DNA from: Bacillota bacterium | Lineage (GTDB): Bacteria > Bacillota > Clostridia > Acetivibrionales > DTU013 | Length of the DNA stretch: 17,818 nucleotides | Direction of reading: 5' to 3' | Assembly (NCBI GenBank): GCA_023411645.1 | Contig: JAEYON010000013.1 | Location: 1 to 17,818 of the forward strand | Shown here: positions 7,004 through 14,790 of the stretch, one piece after another | Layout of the letters: every line of letters starts with the position of its first letter | Numbering within the stretch: position 1 is the stretch's first letter | Notes under the pieces: generated by a model | The model's input: only the letters and a program-made list of their open reading frames with translations | Databases searched by the model: none | Told to the model about the DNA's origin: nothing | Program-made: the position numbers and the translations under genes

Positions 7004-7861
7004 ATGAAGCAGGCGCAGTTTTATGAGATGCTTGAGAATAATAAGATTCGATGCCGTCTTTGTCCGCACGAGTGTGTGCTGCCAGCGGACGCCACAGGAC
7101 TGTGTCGCTCAAGAATAAATGAAGGCGGACAGCTCTATTCTCTCAATTATGCCCGCGTTACTTCCGTTGCACTGGACCCTATTGAAAAAAAGCCTTTGTA
7201 CCATTTTCATCCCGGCAGTCTGATCCTTTCGGCCGGCACATTTGGCTGCAATTTCAAGTGCGGATACTGTCAAAACTGGAGCATTGCCCACACAGACGCC
7301 AAAACCGAAAAAATGACGCCGGAGGAACTGGCTGACCTGGCTGCGGCATACGTTAGTAGGGGGAATATCGGCGTTGCTTACACCTATAACGAGCCAACCA
7401 TATGGATTGAATTTATTTTGGAAACGTCAAGGCTTGTCAGGGAGAGAGGCCTGGTGAATGTGCTGGTGACCAACGGCTTTATGAGTCCTGAACCTTTGGA
7501 GCAGCTTTTGCCGCTGGCCGACGCAATGAACATCGACGTCAAAGCATTCAGCGAAGACTTTTACAAAAAGTACTGCAACGGCAGTCTTGCCGAGGTAAAG
7601 AAGACCGTTGAACGCGCGGCGCAAAGCTGTCATGTTGAAATAACCACTCTTGTGATTCCCGGTCTCAACGATTCACCCAAAGAAATAGCCGAACTGGCGC
7701 AATGGCTGTCGACAATCGACCCGGACATTGTGCTGCACTTGACAAGATTTTTCCCCTCTTTCAGGATGAACGATATCCCGCCAACTCCGCGCTCTACACT
7801 GGAAAATGCCAGAGAAAGCGCGCTGCAATATTTGACTCATGTGTATCTTGGTAATATTTAA
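7004..7861 (+). CDS. AmmeMemoRadiSam system radical SAM enzyme
   Basis: The 285-residue radical S-adenosylmethionine enzyme resembles pyruvate formate-lyase activating enzymes. The CxxxCxxC motif that binds the 4Fe-4S cluster is CNFKCGYC (C82, C86, C89). An extra cysteine set near the N-terminus (CRLCPHEC, then GLC) is typical of this subfamily and may bind another metal or cluster. Three in-frame ATGs are close together; 7004 is chosen because AGGAG at 6993-6997 lies 6 bases before it, while 6989 and 6998 overlap that site. It follows the MEMO/AMMECR1 fusion by 50 bp and is probably co-transcribed. The family is thought to modify a protein or metabolite together with its partners, but the substrate is not known. 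An A/T-rich 110-bp gap and a new promoter follow. Confidence 0.9.
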   Translation: MKQAQFYEMLENNKIRCRLCPHECVLPADATGLCRSRINEGGQLYSLNYARVTSVALDPIEKKPLYHFHPGSLILSAGTFGCNFKCGYCQNWSIAHTDAKTEKMTPEELADLAAAYVSRGNIGVAYTYNEPTIWIEFILETSRLVRERGLVNVLVTNGFMSPEPLEQLLPLADAMNIDVKAFSEDFYKKYCNGSLAEVKKTVERAAQSCHVEITTLVIPGLNDSPKEIAELAQWLSTIDPDIVLHLTRFFPSFRMNDIPPTPRSTLENARESALQYLTHVYLGNI

Positions 7862-7902
7862 CTATACAAAATATTAAAATTTTATTAAAAGTGAAAAAAA
7901 CG

Positions 7903-7931
7903 CTTACAAATGAAAATAAAAAAGGTATAAT
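7903..7931 (+). promoter_or_regulatory. promoter of the cdaA-cdaR operon
   Basis: CTTACA (7903-7908) and TATAAT (7926-7931) are 17 bases apart in an A-rich context. Transcription would start near 7938, about 34 bases before the cdaA start. No operator or riboswitch fold is apparent in this short leader. Confidence 0.65.
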
Positions 7932-7971
7932 TCAGATGAGTATGGTATTTAGCACAAGGGTGTGAGGGTGA

Positions 7972-8850
7972 TTGGATTTTTTTAACAGCATTAATCTGCG
8001 TGATTTGTTCAACAATTTTGCAGGTTATGTAGGTATCAATGATCCGCTTTATATGATTCGGGCAGTTATCGATATTGGTATTGTTGCATGGGTCATATAC
8101 AAGCTTATTATTCTTGTGCGCGAAACCCGTGCCTGGCAGCTCATTAAAGGTATTCTTTTAATATTGCTTGCAACTGAGCTGAGTAAGCTGATCGGCTTGA
8201 AAACAATCAACTATATCCTGCAAAACATGCTTCAGTTCCTTGCGATAGGCGGTATCGTCCTCTTCCAGCCTGAATTGAGAAGGGCGCTGGAAAAAATCGG
8301 ACGTAATCGTTTCAAAGATTTCATCAATTTTGACGAACTCGGGAATACAAAAGTGAAGACAACAGCAGTGATCGAGGAAATTGTTAAGGCCTGCGGTGAA
8401 ATGTCCGCGAAATATACAGGCGCGCTCATTGTCATAGAAAGAGACACGAGAATCGGCGAAATTATTAATACGGGAACACAACTGGACTCCAATGTTTCCA
8501 GTGAGCTTATACATAACATTTTCGTTCCTGACACACCGCTGCACGACGGTGCAGTCGTAATAAGGGACAATAAGATAAAAGCAGCGGCATGCTTCCTTCC
8601 TCTTACAGAAAATCCGAATCTGAGCAAGGAGCTTGGGACCAGGCACAGAGCGGCGCTTGGCATTACGGAGGTCTCCGATTCCATTGCAGTGGTGGTCTCA
8701 GAGGAGTCGGGAAAGATTTCGTTCGCTCTCAACGGGGGACTTACCAGAAACCTTACAACTGATACCCTCAGAAAGGCGCTGAATAAAAACTTGATCGAAA
8801 GCGAAACCACTACGAAGAAATTGAAGATTTGGAGGGGGAAGGCCAAGTGA
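7972..8850 (+). CDS. cdaA: diadenylate cyclase CdaA
   Basis: The enzyme joins two ATP molecules into cyclic di-AMP, an essential messenger for potassium and osmotic balance and cell-wall homeostasis in Firmicutes. The 292-residue protein has three predicted N-terminal membrane helices (about residues 18-105) and a cytoplasmic DisA_N catalytic domain with both motifs intact: DGA (192-194) and RHR (224-226). The start is TTG at 7972, with a GAGGG site a few bases upstream; no better start is available. Its stop shares one base with the start of cdaR (TGATG), so the pair is translationally coupled. Gene order cdaA-cdaR and then glmM a little further on matches the Firmicutes arrangement (dacA/ybbP in other nomenclature), in which CdaR and GlmM bind CdaA and tune its activity. 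Confidence 0.96.
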   Translation: MDFFNSINLRDLFNNFAGYVGINDPLYMIRAVIDIGIVAWVIYKLIILVRETRAWQLIKGILLILLATELSKLIGLKTINYILQNMLQFLAIGGIVLFQPELRRALEKIGRNRFKDFINFDELGNTKVKTTAVIEEIVKACGEMSAKYTGALIVIERDTRIGEIINTGTQLDSNVSSELIHNIFVPDTPLHDGAVVIRDNKIKAAACFLPLTENPNLSKELGTRHRAALGITEVSDSIAVVVSEESGKISFALNGGLTRNLTTDTLRKALNKNLIESETTTKKLKIWRGKAK

Positions 8851-10094
8851 TGAACTGGTTCAGAAGAGATATGAAGACTAAAATAATATCTATTTTGATT
8901 GCGGTATTTGCCTGGCTTTTCGTAACGAATGCCACGAATCCGTTCGTATCCAGGACGTTTTACAATATACCTGTCACCATTATTAATGAGGATTATCTTG
9001 AAGAAAATAACTACACGTTAAAGAATACCCTCCGCAATTATATTGATGTGACAATAAGGGGACGTCAGAATGCCGTCGACAAGGTTAGATCCTCTGATTT
9101 TATGGTGTCGCTTGACTTTTCCCAGATAACGTCTGTTAACAACAGAAGATTGGTAGTGCCGGAGCCTGAATGTCTTGTCAAGGATGTAACGATAGAATCT
9201 TACACGCCGTCAGCCATAGACATACAGCTAGCCAGAAATAAAACCGGCACCTTTGCAGTGGAGCTCGAACCCAATATTACGATGAAATCCGGGTATGTTC
9301 TGCTAAATACGACCATGTCACAGGAAACGATACAAATCTTTGGTGAAGAGACTCTTATCGACAGTGTGGATTCCATCAAAGCGAAACTGGAGCTAAAGGA
9401 TGTTGACTCAGATATGACATCACAGGTCCAGTGCAATGTTTACAACAAGGCCGGTAAGGAAATTACAAGCCTGAGCAAGGATCTGAAGGTAAATGTAAAG
9501 ATTGAGGTAGCTAAAGAAGTTCCTGTTGCGCTTGTCACAAGGGGAAGACTGGCGGCTGATTACGTAGAGACACTCAGGGTAATCGATCCTGTCAGGGTTT
9601 TGGTTACTGGCCCCGTCGAGAATCTGGAATCGCTGAGAGAAATAAAAACAGAACAGGTGGATATTGACGGTCTTGACAGCAATTTCACAACATCAATCCC
9701 GCTCGTAGTGCCAGAAGGCGTCAAACTTGTGAATTCACCTTCGGAGATTACTGTAAATATCAGTGTTGAGAAGCTTGCCGTTAGGACGATTGAATTTGGA
9801 AGTGCCGATGTCAATATTCTCAATGCCAACAATGACGGCACATTGGTCTATGAGATTATAACGGATCGTTTTCTGTTGCAGTTCAAAGGCCGTCAGACCG
9901 AGGTGGATGCGATCAGGATCACTGATCTGAGGCCTGCCGTAGATGTTTCCGATCTTGGTGAGGGTACCCATAGGCTGAGACTGAATATTAAAGCACCAAA
10001 TCAGGCAAAATTGGTACAGCAGGTAAATGCGGATGTAAAGATATCGAAAACACCTGAGGTGGAGAAACCGCCCGATAATACCCAAACACCATAA
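8850..10094 (+). CDS. cdaR: CdaA regulatory protein CdaR (YbbR domains)
   Basis: The 414-residue protein has one N-terminal membrane helix (about residues 12-30, ISILIAVFAWLF) followed by a large extracytoplasmic part made of YbbR repeats, probably four, and a proline-rich tail ending NTQTP. Recurring features of YbbR units are visible, such as V-x-x-V-x-V-T-x-x-G-R and V-D-V-S-D-L-x-x-G-x-H near residue 375. CdaR is known to bind CdaA at the membrane and modulate c-di-AMP synthesis. An alternative TTG start at 8829 overlaps the purine-rich site (8831-8842) that serves the ATG at 8850, so the ATG is used. It is coupled to cdaA by a one-base stop/start overlap. Confidence 0.93.
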   Translation: MNWFRRDMKTKIISILIAVFAWLFVTNATNPFVSRTFYNIPVTIINEDYLEENNYTLKNTLRNYIDVTIRGRQNAVDKVRSSDFMVSLDFSQITSVNNRRLVVPEPECLVKDVTIESYTPSAIDIQLARNKTGTFAVELEPNITMKSGYVLLNTTMSQETIQIFGEETLIDSVDSIKAKLELKDVDSDMTSQVQCNVYNKAGKEITSLSKDLKVNVKIEVAKEVPVALVTRGRLAADYVETLRVIDPVRVLVTGPVENLESLREIKTEQVDIDGLDSNFTTSIPLVVPEGVKLVNSPSEITVNISVEKLAVRTIEFGSADVNILNANNDGTLVYEIITDRFLLQFKGRQTEVDAIRITDLRPAVDVSDLGEGTHRLRLNIKAPNQAKLVQQVNADVKISKTPEVEKPPDNTQTP

Positions 10095-10209
10095 TACAAG
10101 ATGCGCCATCAAAATTACTACGCCTTAAGCAGGCTGCATCAAAGGCCGGTACATTAGTGATTAAGCCGGACAGGTAAAGGTACCAACGAGAAATGGTAAG
10201 GTGAAGCAT

Positions 10210-11835
10210 ATGAAATTGATAATATCGGAGCTCAGACTGTCTCCCGACGCCGATACAGAACGGCTGAAGACGCTGGCAGCCAGGAAGCTGAGCATTCAAG
10301 CTCAAGAGCTGAAAAAGTTCAGAATTGTGAGAGAATCCATTGATGCGAGAAAAAAACCCGACGTAAGCCGGGTTTATTCTGTTATGGTTGAAATTGCCGA
10401 CAATGACCGGTACAAAAAGGGCAGTGGGGTCAGGGAGGTTGTAGAGAAGCCTGAGGAGCCTATAGTACCTGGAACGATAAAAATGGACGGTCGCCCTGTT
10501 GTGGTCGGAAGCGGCCCGGCAGGGATTTTTGCGGCGCTGTCGCTGGCGCAGACAGGTTACAAACCGTTGGTGCTGGAACGGGGAGGAAATGTTGAGGTAA
10601 GGACTGCGGCGGTAGATGGATACTGGAGAAAGGGAGAATTAGACCCCGAATGCAATATTCAGTTTGGTGAGGGGGGAGCGGGCACCTTCTCCGATGGGAA
10701 GCTCACAACCCGGATAAACGACAGACGCTGTGACAATGTGCTCAGCCGTTTTGTTGAAGCCGGAGCGCCTGAAGAGATCTTATACAAAGCCAAACCGCAT
10801 ATCGGTTCGGACATACTGAGGATTGTAGTAGCAAATATGCGCAAGAGATTGCTCGAAATGGGCGGAGAAATACGGTTTGGGGCAAAAATGACTTCGCTGC
10901 GCATTCAAAACGGACGTGTGACCGGCGTTACAGTCAACGGGACGGAGGAAATCAAAGCCGGCGCTGTAGTACTGGCTATTGGGCACAGTGCCAGAGATAC
11001 CTTTGCGGCTCTTCTGCAAGACGGTGTGGAAATGGTTCAAAAACCCTTTTCCATAGGGGTGCGAATCGAGCATCCTCAGGAGCTGATTAATAAGGCACAG
11101 TACGGCGCAGCGGGAACCATTCCAGTGCTGGGTGCGGCCGATTATCAGCTGTCATGCCGGACAGGAAACGGCAGAGCGGCCTATACCTTCTGTATGTGCC
11201 CGGGAGGCGTTGTGGTGGCAGCAGCATCTGAGCCGGAAATGATTGTTACAAACGGCATGAGCTATTTTGCAAGAGATCTTGATAATGCCAACAGCGCTTT
11301 TGTGGTATCTGTGGAGCCGGGTGATTTTGGCGGCAGTCATGCGCTCGCCGGTATCGAATTTCAGCGATTCTGGGAGAGGAAGGCTTTTCAGGTGGCAGGC
11401 AACAGCCAGGCTGCGCCTGTACAGCGGCTTGAGGATTTTCTTGAGGGACGTGTGTCGATGAACCTTGGCGGATCAGCGGATTTTGGAGGTTCAGCGGGAT
11501 TTGGCAGCGTCAAGCCGAGCTACACAGGAAAAGTAACTGCTGCTGATCTGAACCTTTGTCTGCCTGAATTCGTCACTAATTCCATGAAGGAGGCAGTGAC
11601 TCTGTTTGATCGGAAGCTCAGCGGCTTTGCGTTGGGAGATGCTGTGCTGACAGGCGTTGAGACTAGAACCTCCTCTCCGGTACGGATCACAAGAGGGGAA
11701 ACGCTGGAGGCGACCGGACTGAAAGGTTTGTACCCGGCAGGCGAAGGAGCAGGCTACGCGGGCGGTATTGTCAGTGCTGCTGTGGATGGAATGCGTGTGG
11801 CGGAACAAATTATCCGAACCTATGCGCAGCCATAG
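10210..11835 (+). CDS. COG2509-type FAD-dependent oxidoreductase
   Basis: This 541-residue flavoprotein belongs to the family often annotated as NAD(FAD)-utilising dehydrogenase. After an N-terminal region of about 95 residues comes the FAD-binding Rossmann motif GSGPAG (from residue 100) and LVLERG, then EGGAGTFSDGKL, and a C-terminal FAD segment with YPAGEGAGYAGGIVSAAVDG. The reaction and substrate are not established. The ATG at 10210 follows TAAGGTG by about 6 bases; the GTG at 10201 lies inside that site. The gene sits 115 bp after cdaR and before glmM. In many clostridia this family is found beside cdaA/glmM, which may reflect co-regulation more than shared function. A small duplicated peptide (GGSADF then GGSAGF) occurs around 11467-11506. 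A repeat-rich gap follows. Confidence 0.88.
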   Translation: MKLIISELRLSPDADTERLKTLAARKLSIQAQELKKFRIVRESIDARKKPDVSRVYSVMVEIADNDRYKKGSGVREVVEKPEEPIVPGTIKMDGRPVVVGSGPAGIFAALSLAQTGYKPLVLERGGNVEVRTAAVDGYWRKGELDPECNIQFGEGGAGTFSDGKLTTRINDRRCDNVLSRFVEAGAPEEILYKAKPHIGSDILRIVVANMRKRLLEMGGEIRFGAKMTSLRIQNGRVTGVTVNGTEEIKAGAVVLAIGHSARDTFAALLQDGVEMVQKPFSIGVRIEHPQELINKAQYGAAGTIPVLGAADYQLSCRTGNGRAAYTFCMCPGGVVVAAASEPEMIVTNGMSYFARDLDNANSAFVVSVEPGDFGGSHALAGIEFQRFWERKAFQVAGNSQAAPVQRLEDFLEGRVSMNLGGSADFGGSAGFGSVKPSYTGKVTAADLNLCLPEFVTNSMKEAVTLFDRKLSGFALGDAVLTGVETRTSSPVRITRGETLEATGLKGLYPAGEGAGYAGGIVSAAVDGMRVAEQIIRTYAQP

Positions 11836-11849
11836 GGTTGCTGTTCGTG

Positions 11850-11925
11850 TCTATATAGTGGAAGCTCTGAGCAGTAAGACCATCATAGATGCTGTGCAAT
11901 AACGGAAACAAGAGCTTCATTTGCA
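11850..11925 (+). repeat. direct repeat copy 1 before glmM
   Basis: Bases 11850-11918 are identical to 12087-12155 (69 of 69), and the match extends seven more bases with one mismatch. The two copies are offset by 237 bp. It begins 15 bp after the FAD gene and contains no ORF. Confidence 0.9.
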
Positions 11926-12091
11926 AGAGCTGTATAGTTCAGCTCGGGCAAGCCGAAACTCGCAAAAATGCATATAGAAAAAAATTATTTGAAGCATTTT
12001 TGCTCAAACAGTCGGCTTGCTGCTCCTCGCTCTGACAATACATCTCTAAGCAGCATTGCGCTAAAGTTTCCTTTTATTGCACGGCATCTAT
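11885..12091 (+). repeat. ~207-bp imperfect palindrome (MITE-like or large hairpin)
   Basis: Inverted arms are nested around a centre near 11983-11988. The outer arms are 11885-11902 with 12074-12091 (17 of 18 bases), then GGAAAC (11904-11909) with GTTTCC (12066-12071), GCAAGCCGA (11948-11956) with TCGGCTTGC (12012-12020), and innermost GCAAAAATGC (11962-11971) with GCATTTTTGC (11994-12003). The loop is A/T-rich. The left arm also holds a small local hairpin, 11927-11945. There is no protein-coding frame. It may be a miniature inverted-repeat element, a REP-like repeat or a structured RNA. Confidence 0.75.
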
Positions 12092-12162
12092 ATAGTGGAA
12101 GCTCTGAGCAGTAAGACCATCATAGATGCTGTGCAATAACGGAAACAAGAGCTTCTTTTGCA
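12087..12162 (+). repeat. direct repeat copy 2 before glmM
   Basis: This is the second copy of 11850-11925. A shorter motif inside it, GGAAACAAGAG, occurs a third time at 12165-12175 just past its end (also at 11904-11914 and 12141-12151). The arrangement looks like a 237-bp unit followed by a truncated second unit. The rest of 12176-12228 shows nothing recognisable. Confidence 0.9.
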
Positions 12163-12228
12163 GCGGAAACAAGAGTTTTGAACAGTAGCGACATTAGATG
12201 CAACAATCAGCCATAAGATGGAAAATAG

Positions 12229-12257
12229 TTGTGCGAAACGCAGTATATAGATATAAT
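12229..12257 (+). promoter_or_regulatory. probable glmM promoter
   Basis: TTGTGC (12229-12234) and a perfect TATAAT (12252-12257) are spaced by 17 bases. The -35 box matches only in part. The start would be near 12264, leaving a leader of about 29 bases. It lies outside the repeat element, so glmM can be expressed separately from cdaAR. Confidence 0.55.
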
Positions 12258-12292
12258 TTAAAGGAATTGACTTGAGTCAGGGGGATTAATAT

Positions 12293-13642
12293 ATGGCAAG
12301 ACTTTTTGGAACTGATGGCGTGAGGGGCGTTGCAAATCTGGAGCTTACCGCAGAGCTGGCATATAAACTTGGGCAGGCGGGGGCATATGTACTGGCGGGA
12401 GAAACAAAACATATGCCCAAAATACTGGTTGGTATGGACACAAGGATATCGGGGCATATGCTTGAGGCAGCGCTGGTAGCCGGAATTTGCTCTGTTGGCG
12501 CGGAGGCGGTTTGCCTTGGAGTAATACCTACACCGGCTGTAGCCTATCTCACAAGACACTATCAGGCGGATGCCGGAGTAGTCATATCGGCTTCCCACAA
12601 CCCGTTCGAATTTAATGGAATTAAATTTTTCAATGCACAGGGATATAAGCTTTCGGACGAAATTGAAGACAGGATCGAGGAACTGATACGCTGTGAGACC
12701 TGTCAGATACCTCTGCCTACAGGAGAAGGAATAGGGAAGAAGAGCACACCGGAAAATGCACTGCGGGATTATGTAGATTTTCTTAAGGGAACAGTCGACT
12801 GTGATCTGAAGGGCTTAAAAGTTGCTATCGACTGTGCAGACGGCGCATCCTACCAATCTGCTCCGCTGGTGTTCAGCGAGCTTGGGGCGGAGCTATGCGT
12901 GATACATAATAAACCTGACGGTATCAATATCAATAATAACTGCGGGTCGACACATATGTCGCAGATACAGAGTTTTGTGACCGAGTGCGGCGCGCATATT
13001 GGCTTTGCCTTTGACGGCGATGCGGACCGGGTGCTGGCCGTAGACGAGAACGGAATGCTGGTGGATGGTGACCAGATCATGGCGATCATTGGGCTTTATT
13101 TAAAAAAGCAGAACCGTCTTGAGAAGAATACCATCGTTGCTACTGTTATGAGTAATCTCGGATTTGATATCATGGCTCAGAATAGTGGCCTGAATCTGGT
13201 TAAAGCAAAGGTTGGTGACAGGTATGTTCTGGAGGAAATGCTTGAGAAAGGATATGTTCTTGGTGGGGAACAATCCGGCCACGTTATTTTCCTCAAGCAC
13301 AACACTACTGGGGACGGCCTTTTGACTGCGCTTCAACTGCTGTGTGTGTTGAAGGCTTCAGGCAAAAAGCTTTCCGAGCTTGCCTCGGTTATGCAGGTTT
13401 TACCGCAGGTGCTGAAGAATGCAAAGGTAAAAAACGAAAATAAGTATGCATATAAAGAGGATGAACTGATTGCCCGACTTTGCGACGAACTGGAAAAAGA
13501 GTTCCACGGGGAAGGCAGAGTGCTGATCCGGCCTTCGGGAACAGAGCCTCTTGTACGCGTCATGATAGAGGGCAAGGATAAAGACTATATTACAAAAAGA
13601 GCTGCCGAACTGGCAGCCGTGATAGAAGAGAGACTGGGGTGA
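12293..13642 (+). CDS. glmM: phosphoglucosamine mutase GlmM
   Basis: GlmM converts glucosamine-6-phosphate to glucosamine-1-phosphate on the route to UDP-GlcNAc, the precursor of peptidoglycan. The 449-residue length is standard. The N-terminus MARLFGTDGVRG is characteristic. The active-site serine is S101 in SASHNP, the metal-binding loop DGDADR begins near residue 241, and the phosphate-binding RPSGTEP is near 413-419. The start ATG follows a GGGGGA site. The protein also acts as a partner of CdaA in Firmicutes, which links c-di-AMP synthesis to cell-wall supply. An intrinsic terminator follows, and the next gene is convergent. Confidence 0.97.
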   Translation: MARLFGTDGVRGVANLELTAELAYKLGQAGAYVLAGETKHMPKILVGMDTRISGHMLEAALVAGICSVGAEAVCLGVIPTPAVAYLTRHYQADAGVVISASHNPFEFNGIKFFNAQGYKLSDEIEDRIEELIRCETCQIPLPTGEGIGKKSTPENALRDYVDFLKGTVDCDLKGLKVAIDCADGASYQSAPLVFSELGAELCVIHNKPDGININNNCGSTHMSQIQSFVTECGAHIGFAFDGDADRVLAVDENGMLVDGDQIMAIIGLYLKKQNRLEKNTIVATVMSNLGFDIMAQNSGLNLVKAKVGDRYVLEEMLEKGYVLGGEQSGHVIFLKHNTTGDGLLTALQLLCVLKASGKKLSELASVMQVLPQVLKNAKVKNENKYAYKEDELIARLCDELEKEFHGEGRVLIRPSGTEPLVRVMIEGKDKDYITKRAAELAAVIEERLG

Positions 13643-13662
13643 TATGCTCCTTCGTCAATAGA

Positions 13663-13690
13663 GGCCGGACTGAATCCGGCCTTTTGCTTT
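13663..13690 (+). terminator. intrinsic terminator after glmM
   Basis: GGCCGGA (13663-13669) pairs with TCCGGCC (13675-13681) around loop CTGAA, followed by TTTTGCTTTT. It ends the glmM transcript. Because the stem is symmetric it could also affect the convergent transcript, but A-runs on the other side are weak. Confidence 0.85.
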
Positions 13691-13710
13691 TACCTTTTTT
13701 CATTAATCAT

Positions 13711-14370
13711 TTATCTTCTGGCAACCAGCTCGCCTGTGTTTTTCAGGATGTGGTTTGCCGGAACATATCCTCTTACCGGTGTGAGAGGATATACAATGCT
13801 GTTTTTCCCGATGACAGTTCCCGGGTTCATTACTGAGTTACAGCCCACCTCTGCATTATCGCCTATCATTGCACCGAACTTCCTCAAGCCTGTTTCGATG
13901 CATTCATCGCCGACCTTGACTTTGACGGTGCTGCCCGTGGACTTAAGGTTGGAGCAAATCACGCCTGCGCCTGTGTGCGCCTTGTAGCCTAAGATGGAAT
14001 CGCCTATGTAGTTGAAATGCGGTACCTGGACTTTATTGAACAGAAGTGCATTTTTCAATTCTGTGGAATTGCCTATCACACATTCATTGCCGATTATTAC
14101 ATTGTCCCTGATATATGCGCACTGCCGAAGCTCGCAATTGTAACCGATGATGGCCGGCCCTTTTATCGTAACGGTCTTTTCAATTGCAGTGCCTTTACCG
14201 ACCCAGACGAATTCGTCGATTTGCTCAAAATCCTTTGGCAGCGTTTTGGCAAACTCCAGAAGGAAGGGTTTAATCCTTGCCAGAGCCTCCCATGGATATT
14301 GCAGCCCGTCAAAAATAGCTTTTTCAAAGCATTCCTCCAGGTTGTACATGCTTTCTATTGTCAGACTCAT
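13711..14370 (-). CDS. left-handed beta-helix protein related to the GlmU acetyltransferase domain
   Basis: This 219-residue protein on the minus strand has an alpha-helical N-terminal part (about 1-50) and a hexapeptide-repeat beta-helix (about 52-205) with many I/V-G-x-x steps. A segment PHFNYIGDSILG (H118) followed by GAGVICSNLK resembles the acetyl-CoA and active-site region of the C-terminal domain of GlmU, where a histidine in the equivalent loop is catalytic. The nucleotidyltransferase domain of GlmU is absent, so this is not a full GlmU; it may acetylate another amino-sugar or act as a partial GlmU-like enzyme. Automatic annotation often labels such proteins UDP-N-acetylglucosamine pyrophosphorylase, which is doubtful here. 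An AGAGG site lies about 8 bases before the ATG. It sits between glmM and glmS, transcribed towards glmM and away from glmS. Confidence 0.8.
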   Translation of the reverse strand: MSLTIESMYNLEECFEKAIFDGLQYPWEALARIKPFLLEFAKTLPKDFEQIDEFVWVGKGTAIEKTVTIKGPAIIGYNCELRQCAYIRDNVIIGNECVIGNSTELKNALLFNKVQVPHFNYIGDSILGYKAHTGAGVICSNLKSTGSTVKVKVGDECIETGLRKFGAMIGDNAEVGCNSVMNPGTVIGKNSIVYPLTPVRGYVPANHILKNTGELVARR

Positions 14371-14413
14371 ATATTCGTTCCTCTCGTAAATCCAGTATTA
14401 CTATGCTGCTTGT

Positions 14414-14441
14414 ATTTTATCATATTGTTAACATTTGTTAA
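14414..14441 (-). promoter_or_regulatory. probable promoter of the beta-helix gene
   Basis: On the minus strand, TTAACA (14441-14436) and TAAAAT (14419-14414) are 16 bases apart, placing the start near 14407, about 37 bases before the gene. The direct repeat TTGTTAA within 14420-14450 overlaps this promoter and may be a regulator site. Confidence 0.4.
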
Positions 14442-14452
14442 ACACATTTGAA

Positions 14453-14481
14453 TTGCAATTTGCTCCGGTATTGAATATACT
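14453..14481 (+). promoter_or_regulatory. promoter of the glmS ribozyme and glmS
   Basis: TTGCAA (14453-14458) and TATACT (14476-14481) have a 17-base spacer. Transcription near 14488 would yield a leader of about 530 bases that includes the ribozyme. Its -35 box is only 12 bases from that of the divergent beta-helix gene, so the two promoters could share control. Confidence 0.6.
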
Positions 14482-14566
14482 AAAGTAGAGAAGAATTTGA
14501 CATTGGAGATTAAATGTGGATTTCATTACCTGGAAAGAGAGGGTTGTGTTTGTAAGGTAATTAAAG

Positions 14567-14790
14567 AGCGCCAGGACGTGCACAATGCATTGGTAAACAT
14601 GAGCATGGCATTATCATGATAATCAAAATGACATTTGGTACGTTGACGAGGAGGAGGAGGTCACAGCGGAATGCAGGACACCTGAACAGGTTGATCCCAG
14701 CGGCTGTGAGTTATCGAAGAATTCGGCGGAAACCTTCCGATCAGCTACGATCGCAGAGCTTACCAAAAACTGCAGGCAACTGCAAAACAG
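14567..14790 (+). ncRNA. glmS ribozyme (glucosamine-6-phosphate-activated self-cleaving riboswitch)
   Basis: Conserved elements of the glmS ribozyme occur in order. The cleavage-site sequence is A14567-GCGCC (14568-14572), with cutting expected between 14567 and 14568. TTGACGAGG follows at 14643-14651, then a 7-bp stem TCACAGC (14661-14667) with GCTGTGA (14703-14709), then TTATCGAA (14711-14718) and TTCGGCGGA (14722-14730), whose GGCG can pair with the 5' GCGCC. A short hairpin with a GCAA tetraloop (14771-14784) closes the 3' side. In this class, glucosamine-6-phosphate acts as cofactor for self-cleavage, and in Bacillus the cut mRNA is then degraded by RNase J, so GlmS production falls when its product is abundant. 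The exact 3' boundary is my estimate. It lies on the leader of glmS, as expected. Confidence 0.9.

Noticed and set aside
8232..8846. 204-codon open frame on the minus strand
   Set aside because: It lies wholly inside cdaA, whose catalytic motifs are clear, and its translation has no recognisable features; it is a shadow frame.
11850..12175. CRISPR array
   Set aside because: There are only two long copies with a 237-bp period and internal palindromes, with no short regular repeats or spacers.
12194..12598. 134-codon minus-strand frame across the glmM start
   Set aside because: It is antisense to the conserved glmM N-terminus and covers the glmM promoter, with no family features or ribosome binding site.
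14017..14451. 144-codon open frame on the plus strand
   Set aside because: It overlaps the minus-strand beta-helix gene, which has repeat periodicity, a good start and a ribosome binding site; the plus frame has neither.
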